From Rheinheimera sp. D18 (GTDB lineage: Bacteria > Pseudomonadota > Gammaproteobacteria > Enterobacterales > Alteromonadaceae), in assembly GCF_004345025.1 (NCBI RefSeq), contig NZ_CP037745.1, forward strand, positions 1,860,001-1,924,000: a stretch of DNA of 64,000 bases, written 5' to 3'. The position numbers and the translations under genes were made by a program. The stretch's first letter is position 1, and each line of letters begins with the position of its first letter. The notes below the pieces were generated by a model. It was not told the origin of the DNA and made no database searches. It saw only the letters and a program-made list of their open reading frames with translations. This document shows positions 46,509-56,369 of this stretch, piece by piece.

Positions 46509-47366
46509 ATGTGGCAGGCAGTTACAGATCATATCAACAGCGAGCTAGAAAGCAATTTTATTATTGAACATAAAGTACAATTATCCGGCGGAAATGTTAA
46601 TGCGGCCTATCACGTAACAGGCAATGGCCAACAGTTTTTTGTGAAAATAAATTTACGCCAACAACTAGAACAATTTGAAACTGAAGTGCTTAGTTTGCGC
46701 ACGCTGCAGCGTACTAAGTGCATACGCGTACCCAACCCTATCTGCTCTGGTTTAACCGTTGATAAGTCTTTTATTGTGCTTGAATACCTGCCGTTTGGCG
46801 GCGATACCACAAATGGCTGGCATAATTTAGCCCAAGATCTGGCAGCACTGCATCAACAACAGCAAGCCGTTTACGGCTTTGACTGGGATAACAGTTTAGC
46901 CACCAATACACAGCCCAATAAATGGCAACCGAATTGGAGCGTGTTCTTTTCTGAACAACGCATAGGTTGGCAATTACAACTATTGCATGAGCAAGGTTTT
47001 GGCTTTGGCAAGCTAGATGAAATTGTCGAAAAAACTCGGCAACGTCTACAAGGCTATCAACCTAAAGCCAGTTTATTGCACGGCGATTTTTGGCGCGGTA
47101 ACATTGGTTTTGTTGGCGACACGCCAGCCATATTTGACCCTGCTTGTTATTACGGCGACCGCGAAACCGATATTGCTTTTAGTACGTTATTTGGCCGCTT
47201 ACCTGAGCAATTTTATCAAAGCTATCAACAATATTACCCATTAGATAAAAATTACGAGCAGCGTAAAGATTTGTATAACCTGTACCATGTGCTGAACCAT
47301 GCCAATTTATTTCGTGGCGCCTATTTAATTCAAGCGCAAGAGCTAATAAAAAAGCTGTTTTATTAA
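46509..47366 (+). CDS. Fructosamine-3-kinase family protein
   Basis: 285 residues with a perfect GGAGG start site. APH-like kinase fold: nucleotide-binding LSGGNVNAAYHV near 24-35, EYLPFGG near 93-99, catalytic loop LLHGDFWRGNIGF near 190-202 (Asp in HGDFW) and DPACYYGDRETDIAFS near 211-226. It matches the YniA/ketosamine-3-kinase family, which phosphorylates protein-bound fructosamines and so starts deglycation. Single gene. Confidence 0.92.
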   Translation: MWQAVTDHINSELESNFIIEHKVQLSGGNVNAAYHVTGNGQQFFVKINLRQQLEQFETEVLSLRTLQRTKCIRVPNPICSGLTVDKSFIVLEYLPFGGDTTNGWHNLAQDLAALHQQQQAVYGFDWDNSLATNTQPNKWQPNWSVFFSEQRIGWQLQLLHEQGFGFGKLDEIVEKTRQRLQGYQPKASLLHGDFWRGNIGFVGDTPAIFDPACYYGDRETDIAFSTLFGRLPEQFYQSYQQYYPLDKNYEQRKDLYNLYHVLNHANLFRGAYLIQAQELIKKLFY

Positions 47367-47460
47367 AGTATTAGCGCAAAGCATAGCTACCAGCAGTAAT
47401 ATTTAATAAAGTACACGCCTTCACTTTATTAACCGTAGTTAACTTAACGGAACGCTATTT

Positions 47461-48222
47461 ATGCTAACAACTCAGCAACCGGTTGCATTAATAACCGGCA
47501 GCGCTAAACGGCTAGGCCGCCAAATGATTAAAACCCTGCACAGCAATGGTTATAGGGTAATTATTCATTGCAACCAGTCTCGCGCTGGTGCTGACGCACT
47601 TGCTATAGAACTTAATCAGCTGCGCGAGCACAGCGCTGCGGTTATTCAGGCTAATTTACTCGACGAAACACACTGGCCGCAGCTAGCACAGCACGCAGTG
47701 GCCTGCTTTAATCGACTAGACGTATTAGTGAACAATGCGTCTAGCTTTTACCCAACGCCAGTTAACAGCGCCAGCACTTTGCAGTGGCAAGATTTATTTG
47801 GTACTAACGTAAAAGCACCCTACTTTTTAAGCCAAGCTTTAGCGCCAGAGCTGGCCAAGCGACAAGGCGTTATTGTTAACATGGTAGACATTCATGCCGA
47901 AAGGCCTTTAGCCGAACACAGCATTTATTGCATGGCTAAGGCCGCATTATTAATGATGACCAAGTCACTAGCGCGCGAATTCGCGCCTACCATTAGAGTA
48001 AACGGTATCGCACCTGGCGCTATTTTGTGGCCACCTGAACAATCAGTTGTACTTCAAGAGCATGATAAGGCCGCAATCTTAGCGCAAATTCCGTTACAGC
48101 AACTGGGCTCACCGCACGACATTGCAAAAACACTGCTATTCTTATTGCAATCGCCTTATGTCACTGGGCAAATTATTACTGTAGATGGCGGCCGCAGTTT
48201 AGGTGCGTCAACTAAGGCTTAA
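47461..48222 (+). CDS. Pteridine reductase (short-chain dehydrogenase)
   Basis: 253 residues of the SDR fold. The cofactor loop is TGSAKRLGR near 13-21; the Arg in this loop, in place of the usual GxxxGxG spacing, is typical of the pteridine-reductase/FolM branch and favours NADPH. LVNNASSFYP near 88-97, catalytic YCMAK near 156-160, and a C-terminal GQIITVDGGRSLG. It probably reduces dihydromonapterin or dihydrofolate. It is the first of two plus-strand genes, 32 bases before the CPxCG protein. Confidence 0.87.
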   Translation: MLTTQQPVALITGSAKRLGRQMIKTLHSNGYRVIIHCNQSRAGADALAIELNQLREHSAAVIQANLLDETHWPQLAQHAVACFNRLDVLVNNASSFYPTPVNSASTLQWQDLFGTNVKAPYFLSQALAPELAKRQGVIVNMVDIHAERPLAEHSIYCMAKAALLMMTKSLAREFAPTIRVNGIAPGAILWPPEQSVVLQEHDKAAILAQIPLQQLGSPHDIAKTLLFLLQSPYVTGQIITVDGGRSLGASTKA

Positions 48223-48254
48223 CAATAACCAAGTATGCAGTAAACGGAGGTGTT

Positions 48255-48455
48255 ATGGCTTTACTTAATAGAACCATCGACTGCCCTTTTTGTGGTCACG
48301 CTACCCACTTAACTGTTGAAGTTACCGACGACGACCAAGATTATACTGAAGATTGCAGCAACTGCTGCAATCCAATGCATATTAGGGTGCACAAAGACCA
48401 ACAGCATCATAAGGTGCAGCTGTTTATTGACGCCGATGATGAACAATACTATTAA
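48255..48455 (+). CDS. CPxCG motif cysteine-rich protein
   Basis: 66 residues with a GGAGG start site. Two Cys pairs, CPFCG near 10-14 and CSNCC near 35-39, suggest a small zinc ribbon. Members of the CPxCG family are short, conserved and of unknown function. The stop codon overlaps the stop of the opposite-strand ribE by three bases. Confidence 0.87.
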   Translation: MALLNRTIDCPFCGHATHLTVEVTDDDQDYTEDCSNCCNPMHIRVHKDQQHHKVQLFIDADDEQYY

Positions 48456-49069
48456 GCAAAACGCGCAGCCATAATGCGTTCAACAGTTTGTACTATAGTT
48501 TGAGTTTGTTGGTCCCACTCGATGTTTAAGCTATCGCCTACCTGCTTTTGGCCTAAAGTGGTAATGCTTAATGTTTCTGGAATTAAATATAAACTAAAAC
48601 CATCGCTATCGGTTTCACCTACAGTTAGGCTGCAACCTTCTACTGCTACAAAGCCTTTGCTTAAAATATAACGCATATCGTCAGGGCTTAACTTAAGCCG
48701 CATAGCACAGTTGTTACTGCTTTTATCAATTTGTGTTATTAACGCCGTAGTTTGAATATGTCCAGATACAATATGGCCGCCCAACTCACTGCCAAAGGTT
48801 AACGAACGTTCAAAGTTAACCTGTTGGCCAGTTTTAAGTTGGCCTAAATTGGTTTTACGCAATGTTTCTTCAATTACATCAAAACAAACCCAACCTAATA
48901 ACGCATCAAAATCGGTTACCGTTAAGCACACACCATTTATAGCAATACTCGCGCCGCGATTAAGCTTTTGCAAAAACGCCGATCCAGGCTGCAGTCGTAA
49001 TTGGCGAAAACCAACTTCGTCGCGTATTTCGGTTATCACCGCTGTTGTCTGAACGATTCCGGTAAACAT
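48452..49069 (-). CDS. ribE: Riboflavin synthase alpha chain
   Basis: 205 residues beginning MFTGIVQTTAVI, the family hallmark. Two lumazine-synthase-like barrels with GASIAINGVCLTVT near 39-52 and FVAVEGCSLTVG near 140-151, the expected internal repeat. It converts two 6,7-dimethyl-8-ribityllumazine to riboflavin. It is transcribed alone, and no FMN riboswitch is apparent upstream. The last bases overlap the convergent CPxCG gene. Confidence 0.96.
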   Translation of the reverse strand: MFTGIVQTTAVITEIRDEVGFRQLRLQPGSAFLQKLNRGASIAINGVCLTVTDFDALLGWVCFDVIEETLRKTNLGQLKTGQQVNFERSLTFGSELGGHIVSGHIQTTALITQIDKSSNNCAMRLKLSPDDMRYILSKGFVAVEGCSLTVGETDSDGFSLYLIPETLSITTLGQKQVGDSLNIEWDQQTQTIVQTVERIMAARFA

Positions 49070-49128
49070 AAACCCCTACTTGTGCTACATTGCGCGCCAT
49101 TATTGACTGCTAAAACGATAGACTCGCT

Positions 49129-50505
49129 ATGTTACCTTTTTCTCGCTTCGAAGCCAGAACCATCCTAAAACTTTCTGGGCCCATTGTTTTGGCACAGCTT
49201 ACCCAAACGTTAATGTATTTTGTTGATACGGTTATGGCTGGCCGGTATAGCGCACTTGATATGGCCGCCATTGCTGTGGCTTCGGGTTTATGGTTTCCGG
49301 TAGTGATGACAATTCAGGGCCTGTTATTAGCTCTCACACCTATAGTGGCGCAGTATTACGGCAGCAAACAAAACAAGCCCGTTGCGCATTTCACTATGCA
49401 AGCCATGTATTTGGCCATGGTATTAGCATTACTCGCTTTTATTGCGATGAGCTATGTATACGTACCGATTGACCATCTTAATATGGACCCAGCACTGCGG
49501 CAAAAAGCGCTCGATTATTTATATTATGTTAGCTTTGGCCTATTTCCTGCTGCGGGCTACATGGTTATTCGCAGTATGTTCGAAGGCATAGGTAACACCA
49601 AAGCCAGCATGTGGATCAGCTTCGTCGGTATATTAGTTAATATCCCTGCTAACTATATCTTTATTTACGGCAAGTTCGGTATGCCGGCACTTGGCGGCGC
49701 GGGTTGCGGTATCGCCACCGCGCTGGTGTTTTTAGCCATGTTTATTGCAATATTATTTTACGGCTGGTTTAGCCGTACTACCCAGCAATATAAAATACTC
49801 CCTGACAGCCTGCGCGTTAATTTAAAAGACTGTTGGCAAATTGTCGCTATAGGCACACCTATAGCGTTCTCTATCTTTTTTGAAGTTACGCTATTTGCCT
49901 GCATTCCATTAGCTATAGTGCATTTAGGGCCAGTTATGGTGGCCGGCCATCAAATTGCACAAAACTACAGTGGTATTGTCTTTATGATGCCGTTAAGTTT
50001 AGGCATGGCCACCACCATTCGCGTAGGCCACTTGGTTGGACAGCAAAACTCGCAAGAACTGAAAAAAGCGATCTCTACTGCTATTATCCTGGCCGTATGT
50101 ATGTCGTTTATTATCGCCACCTTCACCTTTACTATGCGTACTGGTATTGCCGCATTGTATTCGCCTGATCCAGCCGTTATTACACTGGCAGCATCGTTAT
50201 TAGTGCTGGCCTGCTTTTATCAGGTATCAGACGCCATTCAGGTTATATCCGCCTGTGCGCTACGAGGCATGAAAATAACCAAACCGGCATTTTTTGTTAC
50301 CCTTATTTCGTACTGGCCAATCGGTTTTGGTTTAGGTGCCGTACTAGGTTTAACCCACTGGATAGTTGAACCTATGGGCGCACATGGTTTCTGGATAGGT
50401 ATTATTGTTGGTTTAACGGTGTCAGCAATACTCTTAGCCATTATCTTAAAACGGGCATTAAACAGGTTAGCTAATGAAAATATGGCTAGTACCACTACTG
50501 CTTAG
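49129..50505 (+). CDS. norM: MATE-family multidrug efflux protein
   Basis: 458 residues with twelve membrane helices. MATE marks: an N-terminal LAQLTQTLMYFVDTVMAGRY stretch, GLLLALTPIVAQYYG near 65, and AGCGIATALV. In helix 7 onward, VAGHQIAQNYSGIVFMMPLS matches the NorM repeat. It exports cationic drugs in exchange for sodium ions or protons at the cytoplasmic membrane. Its end overlaps the following lipoprotein gene by 32 bases, so the two are translationally linked. Confidence 0.93.
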   Translation: MLPFSRFEARTILKLSGPIVLAQLTQTLMYFVDTVMAGRYSALDMAAIAVASGLWFPVVMTIQGLLLALTPIVAQYYGSKQNKPVAHFTMQAMYLAMVLALLAFIAMSYVYVPIDHLNMDPALRQKALDYLYYVSFGLFPAAGYMVIRSMFEGIGNTKASMWISFVGILVNIPANYIFIYGKFGMPALGGAGCGIATALVFLAMFIAILFYGWFSRTTQQYKILPDSLRVNLKDCWQIVAIGTPIAFSIFFEVTLFACIPLAIVHLGPVMVAGHQIAQNYSGIVFMMPLSLGMATTIRVGHLVGQQNSQELKKAISTAIILAVCMSFIIATFTFTMRTGIAALYSPDPAVITLAASLLVLACFYQVSDAIQVISACALRGMKITKPAFFVTLISYWPIGFGLGAVLGLTHWIVEPMGAHGFWIGIIVGLTVSAILLAIILKRALNRLANENMASTTTA

Positions 50506-51481
50506 CCTTAGCGCTTGCAGCGATTACAATGGTGATAAAGCACTAGACAAATACCAAAGCCGCTTGGCTAATGTGCTAGAGCTGCAACGCGCCAACGGTA
50601 GCTTAACCGCACCGGAGGCGCTGATACCTGAACGCGATTTAAAGCAGGCCCTGCCCGATGTTCGCTTTAATTTAACCGATGCCTACGCTAGCCGACGCTG
50701 CGGCCTAGATACCTTAATTGGCGAGCGCAACAGCAGCCTAGGCATAGTCTATACCGCCAGCAAACAGCTAAGTTATGAATTGCGTTTACTGCAAAAATTA
50801 GAACACTGCTTAACGCTAAGCTGGGACGACAGCTCACTATTAAATCAGCTACTACAGGTATACGAGCAAAAACAAGCGAGTGTAAGTATTGCCTTCAACA
50901 ATATGCTGTTTACCGACAATACCCTGCGCAAAGAACTTTTAGGCATTCGTAAAGCGCTACCGTTAAAAGCCGCACCAGGTTTTACTGAAACTTGGCAAGC
51001 ATTAACTGAACTTACCCTATTACAACAGTTTATTAATGAAAAAAACTGGCAAGCTGCCAGTAAAGTAGATATCGAGCAGCAGTTACAGCTGCTATATCAA
51101 TACAATTTTTTAGCGCGTTTACAATATAGCTTACGCTTAACGGCACATCAGCTAGTGCAATTAAATAGCCTAACCCAAAACCAAAACAGTAATACACTCT
51201 GTCCAAACGGGCGTGACAGCGAACAACTGCGCATATTGGCGAATGTGTTTCAAAAATATTTTATTGGTGAAATACAGCTTTATAGCACGGAGCTAAGTCG
51301 CTATCAGCAACAACTATGGCCGTTATTGCAACAGCTTTACCAGCAAACGCCTCTAGAGCAGCCACTGCAACAGCGCTTTGAGTACAGCTATAACAGTATG
51401 CGCAACGAGCTTAGCCAGCACGTTAAGTGGTGGCAAACCCTTAACGGCCAATGCCCATTACAGCTAAACGGCCAGAAATAA
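50474..51481 (+). CDS. DUF3080 lipoprotein
   Basis: 335 residues. A lipoprotein signal ends LSLSACS (Cys15), so it is outer-membrane or periplasmic. The rest is alpha-helical with many Gln-rich stretches (LLQVYEQKQ, QQLWPLLQQLYQQTP). The pattern fits the DUF3080 family known mainly from Alteromonadales and Vibrionales. No function is known. The start lies inside norM, and the signal peptide supports this start despite the 32-base overlap. Confidence 0.8.
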   Translation: MKIWLVPLLLSLSACSDYNGDKALDKYQSRLANVLELQRANGSLTAPEALIPERDLKQALPDVRFNLTDAYASRRCGLDTLIGERNSSLGIVYTASKQLSYELRLLQKLEHCLTLSWDDSSLLNQLLQVYEQKQASVSIAFNNMLFTDNTLRKELLGIRKALPLKAAPGFTETWQALTELTLLQQFINEKNWQAASKVDIEQQLQLLYQYNFLARLQYSLRLTAHQLVQLNSLTQNQNSNTLCPNGRDSEQLRILANVFQKYFIGEIQLYSTELSRYQQQLWPLLQQLYQQTPLEQPLQQRFEYSYNSMRNELSQHVKWWQTLNGQCPLQLNGQK

Positions 51482-51611
51482 GCCATTGATACGGCGAAAA
51501 ATGCACCAAACAAGCCCGTTTAGCAGAAAAACACTTGCCAATGCAGCAGCAGCACAATAACATAGCCGCCGTTGTTAGCTGCGTTACTTGCGCACCAAAC
51601 AATAACAGAGT

Positions 51612-51688
51612 GCGTCCTTAGCTCAGCTGGTTAGAGCACCACCTTGACATGGTGGGGGTCGGTGGTTCGAGTCCACTAGGACGCACCA
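51612..51688 (+). tRNA. tRNA-Val(GAC)
   Basis: A 77-base cloverleaf including an encoded CCA: acceptor GCGTCCT with AGGACGC, D-arm with AGCTCAGCTGG, anticodon stem CCACC/GGTGG, loop TTGACAT giving anticodon GAC (51646-51648), and T-arm with GGTTCGAGTCC. It decodes GUC/GUU. A strong terminator follows directly. Confidence 0.97.
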
Positions 51689-51697
51689 AAAAATTCA

Positions 51698-51732
51698 AAC
51701 CACAAAGCCGCTTTTAGAGCGGCTTTGTGGTT
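51698..51732 (+). terminator. Rho-independent terminator of the tRNA gene
   Basis: A perfect 14-pair stem, AACCACAAAGCCGC with GCGGCTTTGTGGTT, around a TTTTAGA loop and followed by T. It lies ten bases after the tRNA. Confidence 0.92.
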
Positions 51733-52088
51733 TCTGCTAACCTATAAAACTTCCCAGTAACGCAGTTTTATTTGACCACTGCACATCGCAAGCTAATGGT
51801 TTATATTCAGATGCGAAGAAGTTTGTGCCACTTACATCAACATATAGCAACAAGTAAGCGTTTAAACTTGAGGATATAAAACACTTATAGTTTTAAGTAC
51901 ACTAAGCTTATAAGAAATCTAAATGCTTTTTTGCTTTATTTTGCACCAATTGAGTATCCCTGATGCTGCGTAATACTTTCCAGAACAGCTATGTGTATTA
52001 TCTTCTGTATACTCCGTAGACGCCTTTAAAGAAGCACTAGCGCACAAATTAGTTATTACCATAGTTACCCTGTTTAAAAGGAAGAAAA
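51733..52088. other. 356-base gap without a supported gene
   Basis: AT-rich sequence between the tRNA terminator and the copper ATPase. No open frame has a plausible start and composition. The promoter of the ATPase must be here, but I found no convincing CueR-type dyad. An AAGGAAG ribosome site ends the region (52078-52086). Confidence 0.6.
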
Positions 52089-54590
52089 ATGAAACACACC
52101 TACTACCTACACGGAATGACCTGCAACGGTTGTCGTAACCACGTAACTCAAACACTTTCTAAAGTGGAAGGTGTAACCAATGTGTCAGTTGATTTAGAAA
52201 ATGCACAGGTAACTATCGAGATGGCATCTCACATTCCTATTGAAACCTTGCAAAAAGCAATGGAACAGGACGGCGACCGGTATAGCATTTATAAACTTGG
52301 AGAACAGCATAAAGCCCTTGCAGCTAAAAAGGAAAAGCCCAAAGGAAAAGGAACGGGAACCTTTTATTGTCCTATGCACTGTGAAGGCGATAAAACCTAT
52401 GACAAAGCTGGCGATTGTCCTGTCTGCGGAATGGATTTGGTGGAAGAGCAAAATTTATCAGCATCTTCAAGTGAACAGTGGACTTGCCCAATGCATGCCG
52501 AAATCGTCAAGGACGGATCGGGAGCTTGCCCTATTTGCGGTATGGATTTAGTGCCTTTGCAAGCAGATACTTCTTCCGAAGAGAAAACGTATAAAAAGCT
52601 CTTAAACAAATTCTGGATAGCATTAGGATTTACCTTACCGATTTTTTTGATCGCAATGAGCGAAATGATCCCTAATAATCCACTGTACGAGGTGATGGAA
52701 CAAAAAGGGTGGAATTGGATTCAGTTTGCGTTGTCAGTTCCCGTTGTATTTTATGCTACGTGGATGTTCTTTGAGCGCGCCTATAAAAGTATAAAAACCT
52801 GGAACCTCAACATGTTCACGCTCATTGGCATTGGCGCCAGCGTGGCGTGGTTATTTAGTGTTTTTGGCATATTATTTCCAGACTTCTTCCCAGCTCAATT
52901 TAAAACTGCAGCTGGCGCCGTACACGTTTACTTTGAAGCGGCTACGGTAATTCTTACGTTAGTGTTAATGGGCCAGGTTTTAGAAGCAAAAGCTCACAGC
53001 AAAACGAATTCTGCAGTAAAAGAGTTGCTAAAAATTGCACCTAACAAAGCCGTGCGTGTTGTCGATGGCACTGAAGAAGAAGTCTCCATTGATAAAATTG
53101 TAAAAGGAGATATTTTACGAGTTAAACCAGGTGACAAAATTCCTGTAGACGGCGTAATTACTGAAGGGCAAAGCACTGTTGATGAATCTATGATTTCTGG
53201 TGAACCTATACCCGTCGATAAGACACAAGGCGATAAGGTAAGCAGTGGCACTATAAATGGTAATCAATCTTTTTTAATGAAAGCCGAAAAAGTAGGAAGC
53301 GATACCTTACTTTCCCAAATCATCCATATGGTAAACGATGCCAGTCGTAGTCGTGCTCCTATTCAAAAATTAGCAGATACCGTTTCAGGATATTTCGTTC
53401 CAGTTGTTGTGATAATTTCTTTAATCACGTTTGCCGTATGGGCAATGTGGGGCCCAGAGCCCGCGTACGTATTTGCTCTAGTAAATGCTATAGCGGTATT
53501 AATTATTGCTTGCCCTTGCGCATTAGGCTTAGCAACGCCTATGTCGGTTATGGTGGGTGTTGGTAAAGGTGCTCAAAATGGCGTGCTGATTAAAAATGCC
53601 GAAGCGCTTGAAAAGTTAGACAAAGTAGACACGCTTATTGTCGATAAAACAGGCACGATTACGGAAGGAAAACCAACCGTTGAGAAAATAGGTGTTTTTG
53701 GTTCAAATTTTGGCGAAAGCGAGGTTCTACATTTTATTGCATCGCTAAATAGTGCCAGCGAGCATCCACTTGCTGCTGCAACAGTAAAGTATGGTAAGCA
53801 GCAGAAAGTCGATATTTCAAAAACTGAAAACTTTAGTGCAGTAACCGGAAAAGGAGTGGAAGGAACCATTGATGGCAAAAAACTTGGTTTAGGTAATGCC
53901 AAAATGATGGAGCATGCAAATGCGACTATTTCTTTAGCAATGACAGCCGAAGCTCAGTCTTTTCAAAAACAAGGCAAAACGGTTTCTTATTTAGCGATAG
54001 ATGGTGAGGTAGCTGGGTATGTCGTTATTGGCGATAAAGTTAAAGCGACCAGTGCCAAGGCTATTAAAGCGCTACAAGATAAAGGCATTGCGGTAATAAT
54101 GCTCACTGGAGATAATCACGACACCGCCCAAGCAGTAGCTAGTGAGCTTAATCTTGCCGATTTTAAAGCTGGAATGTTACCAGAAGACAAACTCAAAGAA
54201 GTCACAAAATTACAACAGCAAGGAAAAGTTGTTGCAATGGCAGGTGATGGTATAAACGACGCGCCGGCACTCGCTAAAAGTGATGTAGGTATCGCCATGG
54301 GAACGGGAACTGATGTTGCGATTGAGAGCGCAATGATAACACTCGTAAAAGGAGATCTACACGGCATTGTAAAAGCGAAGAATTTAAGTCATGCCGTGAT
54401 GAGCAACATTAAACAGAATCTGTTTTTTGCTTTGGTTTACAATGCACTAGGTATTCCTATAGCAGCAGGTTTATTATACCCGTTTTTCGGCATATTATTA
54501 TCGCCTATGATTGCAGCACTAGCTATGAGCTTTAGCTCAGTTTCCGTAATTGCGAATGCACTACGCTTAAAAACAAAATCAATTAATTAA
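52089..54590 (+). CDS. copA: Copper-exporting P1B-type ATPase with N-terminal HMA and two YHS/HMBD-like modules
   Basis: 833 residues. HMA domain with GMTCNGC at 9-15 (Cys12, Cys15). Two heavy-metal-binding modules CPMH...CPxCGMDL lie at about 92-117 and 131-155. Membrane helices start near 175. The core has the translocation motif CPC (Cys475-Pro-Cys477), phosphorylated Asp519 in DKTGTITEG, the ATP-binding HP in SEHPLA, and [14 protein letters not shown]. It pumps Cu(I) out of the cytoplasm. The N-terminal part and the two-module layout resemble Bacteroidota enzymes more than the usual gammaproteobacterial CopA, an impression from memory. It stands alone, 400 bases after tRNA-Val. Confidence 0.95.
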   Translation: MKHTYYLHGMTCNGCRNHVTQTLSKVEGVTNVSVDLENAQVTIEMASHIPIETLQKAMEQDGDRYSIYKLGEQHKALAAKKEKPKGKGTGTFYCPMHCEGDKTYDKAGDCPVCGMDLVEEQNLSASSSEQWTCPMHAEIVKDGSGACPICGMDLVPLQADTSSEEKTYKKLLNKFWIALGFTLPIFLIAMSEMIPNNPLYEVMEQKGWNWIQFALSVPVVFYATWMFFERAYKSIKTWNLNMFTLIGIGASVAWLFSVFGILFPDFFPAQFKTAAGAVHVYFEAATVILTLVLMGQVLEAKAHSKTNSAVKELLKIAPNKAVRVVDGTEEEVSIDKIVKGDILRVKPGDKIPVDGVITEGQSTVDESMISGEPIPVDKTQGDKVSSGTINGNQSFLMKAEKVGSDTLLSQIIHMVNDASRSRAPIQKLADTVSGYFVPVVVIISLITFAVWAMWGPEPAYVFALVNAIAVLIIACPCALGLATPMSVMVGVGKGAQNGVLIKNAEALEKLDKVDTLIVDKTGTITEGKPTVEKIGVFGSNFGESEVLHFIASLNSASEHPLAAATVKYGKQQKVDISKTENFSAVTGKGVEGTIDGKKLGLGNAKMMEHANATISLAMTAEAQSFQKQGKTVSYLAIDGEVAGYVVIGDKVKATSAKAIKALQDKGIAVIMLTGDNHDTAQAVASELNLADFKAGMLPEDKLKEVTKLQQQGKVVAMAGDGINDAPALAKSDVGIAMGTGTDVAIESAMITLVKGDLHGIVKAKNLSHAVMSNIKQNLFFALVYNALGIPIAAGLLYPFFGILLSPMIAALAMSFSSVSVIANALRLKTKSIN

Positions 54591-54685
54591 TATCTATCAG
54601 AACTAGAAAAAAGATGGGTTCAGAAAACTTAGCGCAAAAAATAAATAGCATAGTGTAATCGGTGCTATGAAGCCATTCGAATATT

Positions 54686-54712
54686 GCTGTGCCGCTTAAT
54701 TAACGGCACAGC
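54686..54712. terminator. Hairpin, probable copA terminator
   Basis: A nine-pair perfect stem GCTGTGCCG/CGGCACAGC with a nine-base loop, 96 bases after the ATPase stop. It is weak in T afterwards. The surrounding 54591-54876 holds no supported gene. Confidence 0.5.
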
Positions 54713-54876
54713 TTGTTCTGGATACAAAACATATAGATCCTTGTGGATATGCTCATACCACTTGACCATGCACCATAAACACTCAGATTAGACACGTAAT
54801 TATATTGTAAGCAATTAAAAAATAACAACTTAAACGCTTTTTGATTTTCAGGGTGTGTCTTAATTATAACTGCGTA

Positions 54877-55404
54877 TTATAACTGCATATTGTAACTATC
54901 AACTTTTGCGTAGGTTTTGCTAGTACCATCTTTAAGTAACACCAGTATCTCGTATGGCATAAAACGGTCTCCCATCTCCATACCAGGTGAGCCTAGCGGC
55001 ATGGCTGGTACCGTAAGGCCAATAGCATTGGCCACTGGTTCGCCTAAAAACATAAGGATATATTTTGCTGGAATATGGCCCTCAAATACATAGCCATTCT
55101 CAGATACTGCAGTATGGCATGAGATATGATTGGGCTGAATGCCATAACGATTTTTAATAAAGCTTAAATCATCATAGTCTTTTGCGATAGCTGTTATGCC
55201 ATTTTGCTCTATATGCGATATCCATTTTTTACAACAGCCACAGCTACTTGTTTTATAAACAGTTAATAAAGGCTCGCTCTGTTGTTGGCTCACCACAGGC
55301 TCTGCCGTAACTTTCGGATCATTATTAGTTACAGCGGGTTCAGAGCATGCTGTTAGCAAAAATACTGCTGCAAATAAGGCAGTTAAAGTTGTAATTTTTG
55401 GCAC
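54877..55404 (-). CDS. DUF411 copper-associated lipoprotein
   Basis: 175 residues starting at a GTG with AGGAG upstream. A lipoprotein signal ends FLLTACS (Cys20). The DUF411 domain has YKTSSCGCCKKWISH near 50-64 (CxCC metal site), SCHTAV near 94-99 and GHIPAKYIL near 108-116. Families with this domain are found with cop genes and probably bind copper in the periplasm. It is the last gene of the minus-strand copper operon. Confidence 0.9.
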   Translation of the reverse strand: MPKITTLTALFAAVFLLTACSEPAVTNNDPKVTAEPVVSQQQSEPLLTVYKTSSCGCCKKWISHIEQNGITAIAKDYDDLSFIKNRYGIQPNHISCHTAVSENGYVFEGHIPAKYILMFLGEPVANAIGLTVPAMPLGSPGMEMGDRFMPYEILVLLKDGTSKTYAKVDSYNMQL

Positions 55405-55449
55405 AGGGTTCTCCTAAAAAATAAGTCTTAATAACAAATAAAGCTAAGA

Positions 55450-56352
55450 TTAACTTTGTGGTCCAACAAGTGTTGTAAACACGCTAGTCGTCACTAATAC
55501 TGAAACCACCAATAGCGTTTCAATGAAAATTGACAGCCGCAGCGGTTGGGCATTTTTATGCTGCGCCAGCTCAGCAACAAGCTTTAGTTTATGCCAAGCT
55601 GCTAACAGCAACATGCCACTGACAAATATCAGTTTTAACATCACTAACTGACCATAATTGGTAGTGAATAAATTGGTAATGGGCTCTACTAGTTGCAGTA
55701 GCAATAGCACACCACAAGCGATTAATATGGTTACAAAAAATACCGCTACTTTGCCAAAGTTTTCCATTAACGTCACTAGGTAGTCAGTGGGTAACGCCTT
55801 GCAGCTTTGATGTAAGGGCCACAAAGAGCCAGCCCAGGCTGCCATGGCAAGTATATGCAATACTAACAAGCCTTTAAACACCGTATTAAGCGCTACCGTA
55901 TGGCCTGTAAAAGTAAAGCTAGTCGCTAGCAGAATAATCCCAACCACTGAGACTAACCTTAGTAAGGCTGTAAACCTTACCGGCTTGTTTATCCCCCACG
56001 CACTCAATAACAACAGTGTAAAACCGCTTACAATGAAACTGACTTGGCTTCCCACTGCTGATTGCCACATGATACTAAGCATTAAGGAGTCAAACATACC
56101 CGCTAAGCCATTTTCAGCCATAGCACCGGCTTGAAGTGGCAATTGCAATAATGATACTACTAGGCCAAAACTCGCCCACTTTAAAAACCAACTGCTAAGC
56201 CAAACATCAAAAAACTCAAGCTTAGTATCAGTTGTCCTTAGTTGCTTTAAGCGTAAAGTTTGCATTAATACACTGCCAACACAACTACTGACCGCAGCAT
56301 AAGTAGCAAACTTTGTTAGTAATAGTTTTAGTTCCCAATTGCCGAACATCAT
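55450..56352 (-). CDS. copD: Copper resistance protein CopD
   Basis: 300 residues, mostly eight membrane helices, with the copD stretch FTGHTVALNTVFKGLLVLHILAMAAWAGSLW (His-rich helix near 148-178) and a late LLAAWHKLKLVAEL helix. The conserved His residues bind Cu at the membrane. CopD works with periplasmic CopC in copper uptake or handling. It lies 17 bases after copC and 45 before the DUF411 gene. Confidence 0.9.
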   Translation of the reverse strand: MMFGNWELKLLLTKFATYAAVSSCVGSVLMQTLRLKQLRTTDTKLEFFDVWLSSWFLKWASFGLVVSLLQLPLQAGAMAENGLAGMFDSLMLSIMWQSAVGSQVSFIVSGFTLLLLSAWGINKPVRFTALLRLVSVVGIILLATSFTFTGHTVALNTVFKGLLVLHILAMAAWAGSLWPLHQSCKALPTDYLVTLMENFGKVAVFFVTILIACGVLLLLQLVEPITNLFTTNYGQLVMLKLIFVSGMLLLAAWHKLKLVAELAQHKNAQPLRLSIFIETLLVVSVLVTTSVFTTLVGPQS

Positions 56353-56369
56353 TATGCAATCATCTACTA

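Noticed and set aside
49070-49128. FMN riboswitch upstream of ribE
   Set aside because: The gap is too short and has none of the RFN element motifs.
54591-54876. Gene in the gap after the copper ATPase
   Set aside because: Only a hairpin and AT-rich sequence; no open frame with a start and coding bias.
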